The notes: generated by a model not told the origin, from the letters alone. Positions 8,194 through 16,585 are shown, counted from the first letter of the stretch. The stretch: 64,000 bases of DNA from Hyphomicrobium sp. MC1 (GCF_000253295.1 NC_015717.1:3968001-4032000); one strand, 5' to 3'. A program made the numbers and translations.

Positions 8194-10013
8194 CACGGCA
8201 GCGCGAACACCGTCAGTGTGCCGCCGAGACCTGTATAGCTCGATAGAGAAGCAAAGCCGCCGACGGCGCCGGAACCGTCTTCCGGATCGGTCAATCCGGC
8301 GGCGAGGCCGATGCCCGCCCATCCACCGACGCCTGAGAGGACGGCGACATATTGCTTGCCGTCGTGCATGTAGGTCATCGGATTGCCGACGATGCCGGAC
8401 GGCGTCTTGAACTTGAAAAGTTCCTTGCCGGTCTTCTGGTCTACCGCTTTCAGATAGCCTTCTAGCGTGCCGTAAAAGACGATGCCGCCCGCCGTCGTCA
8501 GCGCACCCGACCACACGGCGAAGCGTTCCGGCTTCGACCACACGGTTTTGCCTTTGGCGCCGTCCCACGCGATGAAAGCCCCTGTGTTGCCGTTGGCGCC
8601 GGGCGCGGGAAACATCGTCAACGTCGCGCCGACATAGGGCTGCCCGACCTGATAGGAGACCTTGAAGGCTTCCATATCCATGCAGAGGCGCGTGACCGGA
8701 ACGTAGAACAAGCCGGTGAGCGGTGAATAGGCGGCGGGCTGCTGGTTCTTTGCGCCCATCGACGAGGGACAAATGCCTTTCGTCACATCGTCCGTTCCCG
8801 TCTCGAAGGGCGAGAACTTTTTATTGATGAGCGGGCGTCCGTATTGCGGATCGCTCTTGTCCGTCACGACTTTCGTCGCCCAATTGACGTCCGGCTCGAA
8901 TTTTTCCGCGACGAGCAGTTCGCCAGTCACGCGGTCCAACGTATAGCCGAAGCCGTTACGGTCGAAGTGGGTCAGCGCCTTGCGCTTGACGCCATCGATA
9001 TCGAGGTCGGTCAAGATAGGTTCATTGACGCCGTCATAGTCCCACTCATCGAACGGGGTCATCTGATAGACCCACTTGGCGATGCCGGTGTCGGCGTCAC
9101 GGGCGAAAATCGTCTGCGACCATTTCTGGTCGATGCGCTTACCGCCGGGCCCTGCGCGCTGCACCGGGTTCCATGTAGAAGGATTGCCGGAGCCATAGTA
9201 AACCAGATTGAGAGCCGGATCGTAGGCCATGTAGCCCCAGACCGGTCCGCCGCCGATCTTCCATTGGTCACCGTTCCAAGTCTTGAGCGAGGAATCCTTG
9301 CCGACCGGCTTGCCGAGCGACGTTGTTTTGTCGGGGTCGATCAGCATGTCGGCGTCCGGTCCCATCGAATAGGCGCGCCAGACGCGATGGCCGGAATTCA
9401 AATCGTAGGCGGTGATGTAGCAGCGGACGCCAAACTCGCCGCCCGAGACACCGACGATCACCTTGTCTTTCACGACGAGCGGCGCACCGGTTCCTGACGC
9501 GCCATTCTTCGGATCGTCTTCCTTGACCTTCCAGATTTCCACGCCGGTCTTGGCATCGAGCGCGATGAGCGAAGTATCCGCCGTATGCACGAGGATTTTG
9601 CCCTCGGCATACTGCACTCCGCGGTCTACCGTGTCGCAACACATCACGGCAGCGGCGAACGGATCCTGCTTGGGCTGGTACTTCCAGAGAATCTTCTGCT
9701 CATGCGCGAGGTCGAGCGCCATCACGACGTTCGGAAACGGCGTCACGAGGTACATGACATCGCCAATGACCAGCGGGCCGCCTTCGTGGCCTCGTAACAC
9801 GCCGGTCGAGAACGTCCACGCGACGCGAAGGTCGCCGACGTTCGAGGCGTTGATCTGATCGAGCTTCGAATAGCGGTGGCCGCTGTAGTCTCCCGATTGG
9901 ATCGCCCAGTTGGCGGGATCGCTGGCGAGAGCTTGGACATCCTGGTTCGCTGACGCCTGGGCCGCGAAGCCTAATGCCGCCAAGACGGCCACGAGGCCCA
10001 AACACTTCCTCAT
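8193..10013 (-). CDS. xoxF: XoxF-type PQQ-dependent methanol dehydrogenase (lanthanide type)
   Basis: A periplasmic quinoprotein oxidising methanol with PQQ and a metal. The 606-aa precursor starts at the ATG at 10013, preceded by GGGAGGAATTGGA, and begins with an export signal (MRKCLGLVAVLAALGFAAQASA). The eight-bladed propeller has the vicinal disulfide CC at residues 125-126. Likely metal ligands are E193 (GGEFGVR), N277 (GSGNPS) and D325 in DEWDYDG. D327, two residues after the catalytic Asp, marks lanthanide-binding XoxF; calcium-dependent MxaF has Ala there. The C-terminal GVGGWAGIGLAAG and YTGLGGTLTVFALP match XoxF. No cytochrome (xoxG) or xoxJ gene is adjacent. The clade is not certain: TPFDEWD replaces the common TPHDEWD. 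Confidence 0.92.
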   Translation of the reverse strand: MRKCLGLVAVLAALGFAAQASANQDVQALASDPANWAIQSGDYSGHRYSKLDQINASNVGDLRVAWTFSTGVLRGHEGGPLVIGDVMYLVTPFPNVVMALDLAHEQKILWKYQPKQDPFAAAVMCCDTVDRGVQYAEGKILVHTADTSLIALDAKTGVEIWKVKEDDPKNGASGTGAPLVVKDKVIVGVSGGEFGVRCYITAYDLNSGHRVWRAYSMGPDADMLIDPDKTTSLGKPVGKDSSLKTWNGDQWKIGGGPVWGYMAYDPALNLVYYGSGNPSTWNPVQRAGPGGKRIDQKWSQTIFARDADTGIAKWVYQMTPFDEWDYDGVNEPILTDLDIDGVKRKALTHFDRNGFGYTLDRVTGELLVAEKFEPDVNWATKVVTDKSDPQYGRPLINKKFSPFETGTDDVTKGICPSSMGAKNQQPAAYSPLTGLFYVPVTRLCMDMEAFKVSYQVGQPYVGATLTMFPAPGANGNTGAFIAWDGAKGKTVWSKPERFAVWSGALTTAGGIVFYGTLEGYLKAVDQKTGKELFKFKTPSGIVGNPMTYMHDGKQYVAVLSGVGGWAGIGLAAGLTDPEDGSGAVGGFASLSSYTGLGGTLTVFALP

Positions 10014-10076
10014 TCCAATTCCTCCCGAGATCCGGCTTGATCTCGGGCCCGGCATATCAGGACCCAAGAGCCGGGC
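10014..10076 (-). promoter_or_regulatory. xoxF leader: two adjacent hairpins and Shine-Dalgarno
   Basis: In transcript sense, the inverted repeat GCCCGGC...GCCGGGC (10076-10047, 16-nt loop) is followed, sharing one base, by the 9-bp perfect hairpin CCCGAGATC-AAGCCG-GATCTCGGG (10047-10024). Its last three G's run straight into AGGAATTGGA and the ATG at 10013. The proximal stem therefore ends inside the ribosome-binding region. The repeats are seen directly; a regulatory role is inference. Confidence 0.5.
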
Positions 10077-10128
10077 GTACCAGACTTTTGTCGGCCGGAG
10101 ATGAAAACGCGGCAAGCTGAAGCGCCTA

Positions 10129-10150
10129 CGGGGAAAATCCCGCAATTGCG
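10129..10150. promoter_or_regulatory. Palindrome cluster upstream of xoxF (possible operator)
   Basis: A GGGA-AAA-TCCC dyad at 10131-10141 abuts the perfect 10-bp palindrome CGCAATTGCG at 10141-10150. It lies about 115-140 bp upstream of the xoxF start, between xoxF and the divergent small gene at 10266. Such dyads can be operators; no regulator is identified. Confidence 0.25.
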
Positions 10151-10265
10151 TTGTTACTCGCGTCGCGCATTAACGACTTGCAATCCGGCGGTCAGAGAAC
10201 TGCCACGGAACTGAAAAATTCCGCGTCTACTCACGCCGCTCCGTAAACTATACAGGAGCACCCAC

Positions 10266-10523
10266 ATGGCTGGCCGTACCTCAGACCTCGCTGTGGGCGA
10301 AATCATCGAGATCAAATATCGCGTGCCGCGTCCGGCATTCGACGGGCTGGCGGACGAGCAATTTTCCGACCGCTGGATCATGGCCGAGATCATCCATCAG
10401 GATGAGGACGCGCCGCCGATCGCCCGTCTCGCCGACGGGCAGTTTACCGATATCCGCGCCTATATGACGTGGCGCCGGATCGCCCAGCTTAGCGCGACTG
10501 ACGCCGCACGATGCAAGTCTTGA
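10266..10523 (+). CDS. Hypothetical protein, 85 aa
   Basis: A small acidic soluble protein that I do not recognise (MAGRTSDLAVGEIIEIKYRVPRP...). It has no signal peptide or membrane helix. The ATG at 10266 follows ACAGGAGCACCC, a good ribosome-binding site with AGGAG 7 bases upstream, and this is the main support for it being a gene. It diverges from xoxF across about 250 bp. No domain can be assigned. The following 210 bp up to the glycosyltransferase show nothing clear. Confidence 0.6.
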   Translation: MAGRTSDLAVGEIIEIKYRVPRPAFDGLADEQFSDRWIMAEIIHQDEDAPPIARLADGQFTDIRAYMTWRRIAQLSATDAARCKS

Positions 10524-10735
10524 GGCTTCCTAGAGGTTAAATTGCAGATTGTTCGTGCAATTCCCGCCAACTGTCACACAATCGAAAAATGCTGAGGTCA
10601 GAAGCGGATTAAAATACGCCGCTAGATAGATTCGGACCTGCTTCTCGTCATGCTCTCTGGCCCGCCCGGCGACCTTGCGGATCGCGCCGCTTCCTGCCTG
10701 TCATCGGCGCGGCGCCCCAACATCGAGGTAGCGTG

Positions 10736-11839
10736 ATGCGAATTTTCATCGCCACCGACGCTTGGAAGCCGCAGGTCAACGGTGTGGTGCGCACCTACGA
10801 GAACCTGAAGCGCGAGCTTGAAGCCGCGGGCCACATGGTCACGATCCTATCGCCGTTGGATTTCGCGACGCTGCCGTGTCCCGGCTATCGCGAGATCCGG
10901 TTGGCGCTGGCGCGGCGGTCGCAGGTTGCCGCGCTGCTGAAAGAGGGCAATTACGATCACGTGCATATCGCGACGGAAGGGCCGATCGGGCTTGCTACGC
11001 GCGGCGTCTGCCTGCGCAAGGGCATTCGCTTCACGACGTCGTTCCATACGCGGTTTCCGGAATACATCGAGGCCTACACCGGCCTGCCGGCGTGGATCAG
11101 CTACGCGTTTCAGCGTTGGTTTCACCGGCCCGGCATCGGCATGTTCGTGGCAACGCGATCGCTGAAGACGGAATTGTCGGGACGCGGGTTCCGGCGGCTG
11201 ATGCTGTGGTCGCGCGGCGTCGATACTGCGCAATTCAAGCCGCGCGCGAAAATGCGCGACGCGGGTGACGCCGGCGCCAAAGCCGGACCGACGTTTCTCT
11301 ACGTCGGCCGCGTCTCGCGCGAAAAGAATGTCGAGGCGTTCCTCAATCTCGATCTGCCGGGCCGAAAGGTCGTTGTCGGCGACGGGCCGATCCTCGGGCT
11401 TCTGCGGAGCCGGTATCCCGATGTCGTCTTCAAGGGCGCCAAGACGGGCGAAGATCTGGCACAGGAATATTCCAACGCCGACGTGTTCGTGTTTCCGAGC
11501 CGCACCGACACGTTCGGCTTGGTGCTGCTCGAAGCCATGGCTTCAGGCCTCGGCGTTGCGGCCTATCCAGTGACGGGTCCGATCGATGTCGTGACGCCCG
11601 GCGTGACCGGCTGCCTCGATGATGACCTGCGGGCGGCGGCACTCGCCGCGTTGAAGCTCGACCGCGATCAGGTGCGGGTGCAGGCTATGCGGCACGACTG
11701 GTCGCGCGTCGCCAATCTTTTCCTAGCGAACATCTATCAGGCGCGACGGGCAGCAGGGCTTGGCAAGCGTCTTGTCAAAGCACACGCGGCGAAACACCTG
11801 CATATCAAGCCGCGGGCGACGGCGCGCCCGATCAGCTGA
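10736..11839 (+). CDS. GT4 family glycosyltransferase (MgtA/SqdX-like)
   Basis: A 367-aa GT-B fold glycosyltransferase. The N-terminus IATDAWKPQVNGVVRTYENL and the acceptor-side FTTSFHTRFPEY match GDP-mannose- or UDP-sugar-dependent enzymes related to MgtA and SqdX. The C-terminal domain has FLYVGRVSREKN, the nucleotide loop VVGDGP and FPSRTDTFGLVLLEAMASG. The usual E-x7-E motif appears as D-x7-E. The likely role is adding a sugar to a lipid acceptor at the inner membrane; donor and acceptor are unknown. The ATG at 10736 lies 6 bases after GAGGTAG; an in-frame GTG directly precedes it. The gene ends at a strong terminator. Confidence 0.82.
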   Translation: MRIFIATDAWKPQVNGVVRTYENLKRELEAAGHMVTILSPLDFATLPCPGYREIRLALARRSQVAALLKEGNYDHVHIATEGPIGLATRGVCLRKGIRFTTSFHTRFPEYIEAYTGLPAWISYAFQRWFHRPGIGMFVATRSLKTELSGRGFRRLMLWSRGVDTAQFKPRAKMRDAGDAGAKAGPTFLYVGRVSREKNVEAFLNLDLPGRKVVVGDGPILGLLRSRYPDVVFKGAKTGEDLAQEYSNADVFVFPSRTDTFGLVLLEAMASGLGVAAYPVTGPIDVVTPGVTGCLDDDLRAAALAALKLDRDQVRVQAMRHDWSRVANLFLANIYQARRAAGLGKRLVKAHAAKHLHIKPRATARPIS

Positions 11840-11867
11840 TCGTTTCTCGCGGGGCGCAAACAAAAAA

Positions 11868-11890
11868 GCCGGAGCAACGCTCCGGCCTTT
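11868..11890. terminator. Bidirectional rho-independent terminator
   Basis: A perfect 8-bp stem GCCGGAGC-AAC-GCTCCGGC lies between the convergent GT4 gene (+) and small secreted protein gene (-). It is followed by CTTT on the plus strand and by TTTTTT on the minus strand, so it is a stronger terminator for the leftward gene and probably serves both. Confidence 0.85.
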
Positions 11891-11913
11891 CGTTATCCTG
11901 ATGTGTCGTGCGA

Positions 11914-12282
11914 TCAGCGACGGTCGTCAAAGTCGCCCAGACGATTGAAGCAATCCTGAAGTCCCTGAGACCGGAAGAGCTGATCGCGTGCCAAGTCGGC
12001 GCGCCGGGCCCATCTGCACCAGCGAAAATGGTTGCGGGTATCAGTATCCCATTGCGGACCACGGAAACCACAGCGATAGCGGATATTGGCATCAGCCTGA
12101 ACCTGCGCGATGCGGGCATAGACTTCGCAGCTCGCGCGTTTGCCTTCGACATCGCCACGGCGATCGTCCTTGCCGAAGCGGAAGCTGAAGCCGCGATCAT
12201 CCAGCCGAATGGCCTGAGATGTGGCGGTCCCGGCAGTTCCTGCGATGATGATAGCAGCCAGGATGATCCTTGAGCTGAGCAT
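11914..12282 (-). CDS. Small secreted cysteine-containing protein, unknown function
   Basis: A 122-aa protein with a clear N-terminal export signal (MLSSRIILAAIIIAGTAGTATSQA) and a mature part of about 100 residues rich in Arg, Asp and aromatic residues. It has four cysteines (SCEVYA, RCGFRG, WCRWAR, DCFNRL) that could form two disulfides in the periplasm. I do not recognise a domain. It ends at the shared terminator with the convergent glycosyltransferase. The 150-bp gap to the next leftward gene leaves room for its own promoter. Confidence 0.6.
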   Translation of the reverse strand: MLSSRIILAAIIIAGTAGTATSQAIRLDDRGFSFRFGKDDRRGDVEGKRASCEVYARIAQVQADANIRYRCGFRGPQWDTDTRNHFRWCRWARRADLARDQLFRSQGLQDCFNRLGDFDDRR

Positions 12283-12436
12283 GTTTTCTCCTCGTTCTTT
12301 GACGCTCGCGCCTATACGAGGAGAATTTGGCCTGACTGTTGCGCTAACATGGCGTCATCGCGGTGCGCATCGAAAACGAAGTTCACTGCCGATTGCGGGC
12401 GACTGCATTCGTCCGTTGACGTCTTCGTTGCGCACT

Positions 12437-13744
12437 TTAAGCGGCGACGACTTGCGAAGCGCCGGTGTGCGCGGCGTCGCCTGCTGGCCCGCCGAGGAGC
12501 TTCTTGACAATCTCGACGGCGTTGGCGGCGCCGTCTTCCTGCTCCATGGCGCGGCCGATCTCGGCGGCCTTCAGCGCATACGATGGATTGGTCGCCACGT
12601 CGCGGATGCGGGCCGTCAGCGCCTCAAGCGTCCAGTCCTGGATCGGGAGCTGGTCCGGCCCGGCGCCGAGCTGGAAGATCCGATGGCCCCAGTATTTTTG
12701 ATCCATCATGAAGGGACCGACGAAGCTTGGGCGTCCGGCACGCAAGGCCGACGTCGTCGTGCCGAGGCCGCCATGATGTATGACGGCGCCGACTTCGCGG
12801 AACAGTTTATCGTGCGGCACGAACTGGTCGATCAGATGGAAGTTGCTGGATAATGGCACGCGATCGAACTCGCCGCGCCCCTTGCCGAGGATCACACGCT
12901 GTCCGGCCGCCTCGCAAGCGCGCAAGATCATCTCGGTGCGTTCAAGGCCAAGCGCGGGCATGCTGCCGAAGCCGACGTAGATCGGACGCGGTCCGGCGGC
13001 CAGAAACTCCGCGAGCTTGCCGGATGGACGCCAATTCGGCGCCTCATCGCGGAACCAGTAACCTGTGAAGTAGATCTCGTCGCCTTCCGTGCTCGCGCGC
13101 GGCTGCAGAACGGGGCTGACGGGGTAGAGAACGGACGCACGCTTGCCGTGGACGCGATGCGGATGCTTCATCCAGAACGACCGGCCAAGGCCCAGCGACT
13201 TGCGGATCTCGCCGATGACACGCCGATAGGCCAGCCGCTGCAGTCCGAGCGTCTTGTAGCCGTACCGGTTCCAGGCCGGGATGCCGGTTCCGGGAATGAC
13301 CGACAACAGGTTTTCCGCCGACGGCGAAACGGAGCCGAGACCGGCCATGACGGCGGGGATGTTTCGTGCTTCGGCGATTTCACCGGCGACCGAGATGACG
13401 GGATGGAAGATCATGGCATCGGCATCCGCCGTGGCCGCGACGGAATCGAGAAGGATGCTCTCGAACAGCGATCGCATGTCGGGGCCGGGGCTCAGCCATT
13501 TCTTGACCGTGACCAGCGTGTGGGCGCCGGCGATCTCCGCCATTTCGCCCTCTTTCATGAACTTCGAAAAATCCGTGCCGCAGCGGCGCGCTTCGAGCCC
13601 CTTGCTGCGGACGTAGTCCATGAAGTCTTCGGGAGCTGCGACGCTGACTTCGTAGCCAGCCTCTTTGAGCGCCAAGCCGAGGGCAACCATGGGCCCGACG
13701 TCGCCCAGCGTTCCAACGGTAAGCAATAAAATCCGGCGTGCCAT
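12437..13744 (-). CDS. GT1 family glycosyltransferase (UDP-glycosyl / sterol-glucosyltransferase type)
   Basis: A 435-aa GT-B enzyme beginning with LLLTVGTLGDVGPMVALGLALK, the acceptor-binding N-terminus of the GT1/GT28 group. The C-terminal donor domain has PIYVGFGSMPA and IHHGGLGTTTSALRAGRP, the equivalent of the HCGG signature, plus FMMDQKYWG. Relatives glycosylate lipophilic acceptors such as sterols, carotenoids or macrolides. In a bacterium of this type a hopanoid, carotenoid or lipid acceptor is plausible but unproven. No biosynthetic cluster surrounds it. It closes the block lying between purM and purN. Confidence 0.83.
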   Translation of the reverse strand: MARRILLLTVGTLGDVGPMVALGLALKEAGYEVSVAAPEDFMDYVRSKGLEARRCGTDFSKFMKEGEMAEIAGAHTLVTVKKWLSPGPDMRSLFESILLDSVAATADADAMIFHPVISVAGEIAEARNIPAVMAGLGSVSPSAENLLSVIPGTGIPAWNRYGYKTLGLQRLAYRRVIGEIRKSLGLGRSFWMKHPHRVHGKRASVLYPVSPVLQPRASTEGDEIYFTGYWFRDEAPNWRPSGKLAEFLAAGPRPIYVGFGSMPALGLERTEMILRACEAAGQRVILGKGRGEFDRVPLSSNFHLIDQFVPHDKLFREVGAVIHHGGLGTTTSALRAGRPSFVGPFMMDQKYWGHRIFQLGAGPDQLPIQDWTLEALTARIRDVATNPSYALKAAEIGRAMEQEDGAANAVEIVKKLLGGPAGDAAHTGASQVVAA

Positions 13745-13975
13745 TTCGACCCGATTTTGCAGATAACTGACCGCCGCGCGGCAGAAAGCGCCGCTGACGT
13801 ATCAGTCGCCCATTTCTGCGATCGTGGCCCCCGATCCCTTTCAGAATGCGTAAGGTGACACCCTGCTGCAACAACGGTCGTCAACCATGGCTAACAAACC
13901 CTGCGGCTCGTGGCGTTCATGTCTCACCTCAGATGCACTCGCGCACCGAAGCCTGCTCTGCTATTCCGGGCGGCC

Positions 13976-14629
13976 ATGAGCACCAAGAAACGCACCGCCA
14001 TTTTGATCTCCGGCCGCGGCTCGAACATGCAGTCGCTGGTGGCTGCTGCACGCGCCCCCGACTATCCGGCCGAGATCGTGCTTGTCGCTTCGAACCGGCC
14101 CGATGCCGCGGGTATCGCGTGGGCAGTGGAGCAGGGGCTGCCGACGGTCATTATCGACCACAAGGGCTACGGGTCACGAGCGGCGTTCGAGCGGGCGCTC
14201 CAGTCGGCGCTTGATACGCACCATGTCGAGCTTGTCGCGCTCGCGGGCTTCATGCGGCTGATGACGCCCGAATTCGTCGCGCATTGGCAGAATCGGATGA
14301 TCAACATCCATCCGTCTCTGCTGCCGAGCTTCAAGGGCCTGCACACGCACGAGCATGCTATTGCGGCTGGCGTGAAGATCGCGGGATGCACGGTTCATTA
14401 TGTCCGGCCGGAGATGGATGCCGGTCCAATCATCGCGCAGGCGGCCGTTCCAGTCCTATCGAGTGATACCGCGGAGACACTCGCGGCCAAGATCCTCAAA
14501 GTAGAACACCGAGTTTACCCGGCAGCGTTAAGACTTGTCGCCGCAGGGCAGGTATGCTGCGAAGGTGAGAAAATTGTTATATCTTCGGAAGTTAGCGAAA
14601 CGGACCCACTGTACTCTCCAGTGATCTGA
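13976..14629 (+). CDS. purN: Phosphoribosylglycinamide formyltransferase
   Basis: Transfers a formyl group from 10-formyl-tetrahydrofolate to GAR in purine synthesis. The 217-aa product from the ATG at 13976 has AILISGRGSNMQSL (phosphate loop), the folate region LAGFMRLM, NIHPSLLPSFKG with the catalytic Asn and His, and GCTVHYVRPEMDAGPII with the catalytic Asp. The frame is open to 13910, but the family begins at the chosen ATG. It lies on the same strand as purM but 5.8 kb away. Confidence 0.96.
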   Translation: MSTKKRTAILISGRGSNMQSLVAAARAPDYPAEIVLVASNRPDAAGIAWAVEQGLPTVIIDHKGYGSRAAFERALQSALDTHHVELVALAGFMRLMTPEFVAHWQNRMINIHPSLLPSFKGLHTHEHAIAAGVKIAGCTVHYVRPEMDAGPIIAQAAVPVLSSDTAETLAAKILKVEHRVYPAALRLVAAGQVCCEGEKIVISSEVSETDPLYSPVI

Positions 14630-14820
14630 TCCACAGCGTCATTTGCTGGTTACCTTGCACTGGCCGTCGCATGGACAGGCACCCCCCAAACCGTGGTATT
14701 TCTATGGCTTCCGGAGAGGGAGATCCGGCGACCGAAGTGCAGCGCGAGCCCGATGGGCGCACGAAGCGCCCGCAAGGCTGATACGCGCACCGCTCCTCCG
14801 GTCCCGAATGGAGAATGCCT

Positions 14821-16182
14821 ATGGAAACGACCCCCAGCCACACCCTGGGTCTCGGCGACGAATCTAGCATCTGGTTCAACCTGACGCCGCTATTGCGCGG
14901 CGATCCGGATAACCCGATGCGCATTCTGATGCAGATGATGGACCGTTACGGTCCTGTCCTGCCGGTCAATATGGCCAATCAACGTGTCGTGCTTATTTCA
15001 GAGCCTGAATATTTCAAGCACGTGCTGGTCACTAAAGCCGACAACTACATCAAATACTTCGACGGCCTGAAGCCGATCTTCGGCAAGTCGATGATCACGA
15101 ACGACGGTGCGCTCTGGCAGAAGATCCGGATGCCGCAGCAGCCCGCGTTCCACCCCGACATGTTCGCCGAGTACATTCCGTACTTCCTGCGCGCGATCGA
15201 TACGAAGATGGCGCTCTGGGCCGACCTTGCAAAAAGCGGCGAGACGGTCGAGATGGTCGAGCAGACGTGGACGCTCGCAGCCGACATGATCTGCAAGGCG
15301 CTGTTTGACCGCGATATGCCGTTCAATCCGCACGTCGTGTTCAAGTGCGTGAAAACCTATACCGACGTCATGAACCATCGCGACATCCGTCTGCGCAAGC
15401 AGGCAGGTGAAGTCTTCGAGATGACGGACGAAGATCCGGCGAAGGCGATGGAAGTGTGGGCGAGCGTGCCCCCGGCCGTCATGGGCGCCGATCCGCGCGA
15501 GATGCGCGAGCGCACGCTGCTGAAGATGATCGAGGCGACGGTTGCCGATCCTTCCGTTCCGGAATTCGACCAGCAGCAGGCCATCGACGAGCTGAAACAG
15601 TATCTGTGGGCGGGCACCGAGACGACGGCTTTGACGCTGGCGTGGGCGCTGTATGAGACGTCGCGCCGTCCGGAAATGGCGGAGCGCATCCGGCAGGAAG
15701 GCGAGCAGGTCTACGGGGATCGCGAACCGACGGCGGCGGATTATTCCGGCCTCGCCTATACGCGCGCCGTCATCCAGGAAACGATGCGCATCTATCCGCC
15801 GGTCTGGAGCCTCATCCGCATCGCAGCGGCCGAAGACGAAATCGGCGGCGTGAAGATCAACCCAGGTGACCGCGTGTCGATCTTCAGCTACGGCGCGCAC
15901 CACAATCCGAAATTCTGGCCCGAACCCGAATCCTTCCAGCCTGAGCGCTGGATGGCGGGCAACGCCAAGAAGCAGGTAAAGTACAGCTATCTGCCGTTCG
16001 GCGCTGGTAAGCGTTCGTGCATTGGCGGCGCGATGAGCCAAGTCGAGAACACGCTGGCGCTGTCGCGTCTTCTGCGGCGCTTCCGTCCCGAGTATGTCGG
16101 CAAGGATCCGGCTGGGCTCAACGCGACGGTCACGCTGACGCCGAAGGGCGGCTTGAAATTCAAAATCCACGAGCTGAGCTGA
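14821..16182 (+). CDS. Cytochrome P450, solitary
   Basis: A 453-aa heme-thiolate monooxygenase. It has the I-helix oxygen-activating motif LWAGTETTAL, the K-helix ExxR in QETMRIYP, PERW in the meander, and the heme-binding loop FGAGKRSCIGG with the axial Cys. There is no membrane anchor. The start used is the ATG at 14821 with GGAG 7 bases upstream; another ATG lies 6 bp earlier. No ferredoxin, reductase or biosynthetic partner is adjacent, so the substrate and electron donor are unknown. The E-x-x-R-Y-P and AGTET style suggest the CYP4/CYP102-like class rather than CYP101-like; this is tentative. Confidence 0.9.
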   Translation: METTPSHTLGLGDESSIWFNLTPLLRGDPDNPMRILMQMMDRYGPVLPVNMANQRVVLISEPEYFKHVLVTKADNYIKYFDGLKPIFGKSMITNDGALWQKIRMPQQPAFHPDMFAEYIPYFLRAIDTKMALWADLAKSGETVEMVEQTWTLAADMICKALFDRDMPFNPHVVFKCVKTYTDVMNHRDIRLRKQAGEVFEMTDEDPAKAMEVWASVPPAVMGADPREMRERTLLKMIEATVADPSVPEFDQQQAIDELKQYLWAGTETTALTLAWALYETSRRPEMAERIRQEGEQVYGDREPTAADYSGLAYTRAVIQETMRIYPPVWSLIRIAAAEDEIGGVKINPGDRVSIFSYGAHHNPKFWPEPESFQPERWMAGNAKKQVKYSYLPFGAGKRSCIGGAMSQVENTLALSRLLRRFRPEYVGKDPAGLNATVTLTPKGGLKFKIHELS

Positions 16183-16216
16183 CGCTTGTTGCCAGCGAAT
16201 GGACGTTGAGATGCAG

Positions 16217-16253
16217 AATGGCCAGGAGATCGTCCCGGCCATTTTCTTTTTCA
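16217..16253 (+). terminator. Rho-independent terminator after P450
   Basis: The stem AATGGCC/GGCCATT, extended inward by GGA/TCC after one mismatch, is followed by TTTTCTTTTTC. It lies about 35 bp after the P450 stop. The remaining 330 bp up to the gene at 16586 contain AT-rich stretches (16470-16505) that may be a promoter, but no other recognisable feature. Confidence 0.75.
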
Positions 16254-16585
16254 GAACTTTTCAGCCGGATTTGCACTCAAGTCGTGCGCGTAACATCGCG
16301 TTACTCAATTTGATTCCTTGTCCGTGAATACCATTCGCAATGTTTTCCACAGGCAATATCGCGCCGCGATACAGGCTTTTACGCCCGCAAAGTGCTCAGG
16401 AAAGTGCAAATTCGAGTTGTAGAGCGGCTCGCATACGCGAGAGTGCCGGGTTTCCTGCACTGGTTAATGCTGTCATAGTCTCTGCACGTTAATGAATTAA
16501 TAGCACATTCTGGATGTCACTGCCCCCCCGTGTCGTCCAGACACAGCCGAAACGCCTACGTTCCAAACTCCAGGAGGCCCTCACC

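Noticed and set aside
7885..8772. 295-codon leftward frame overlapping purM and the xoxF end
   Set aside because: It overlaps two well-supported genes, is Arg-rich and has no domain.
14998..16242. 414-codon open frame antisense to the P450 gene
   Set aside because: It mirrors the high-GC third-position bias of the real P450 gene, has no recognisable domain and no ribosome-binding site. The P450 motifs are on the other strand.
16470..16505. Possible CtrA site TTAA-N7-TTAA near 16490
   Set aside because: The two TTAA elements are 4 bp apart (TTAATGAATTAA), not 7, so it does not match the CtrA consensus.
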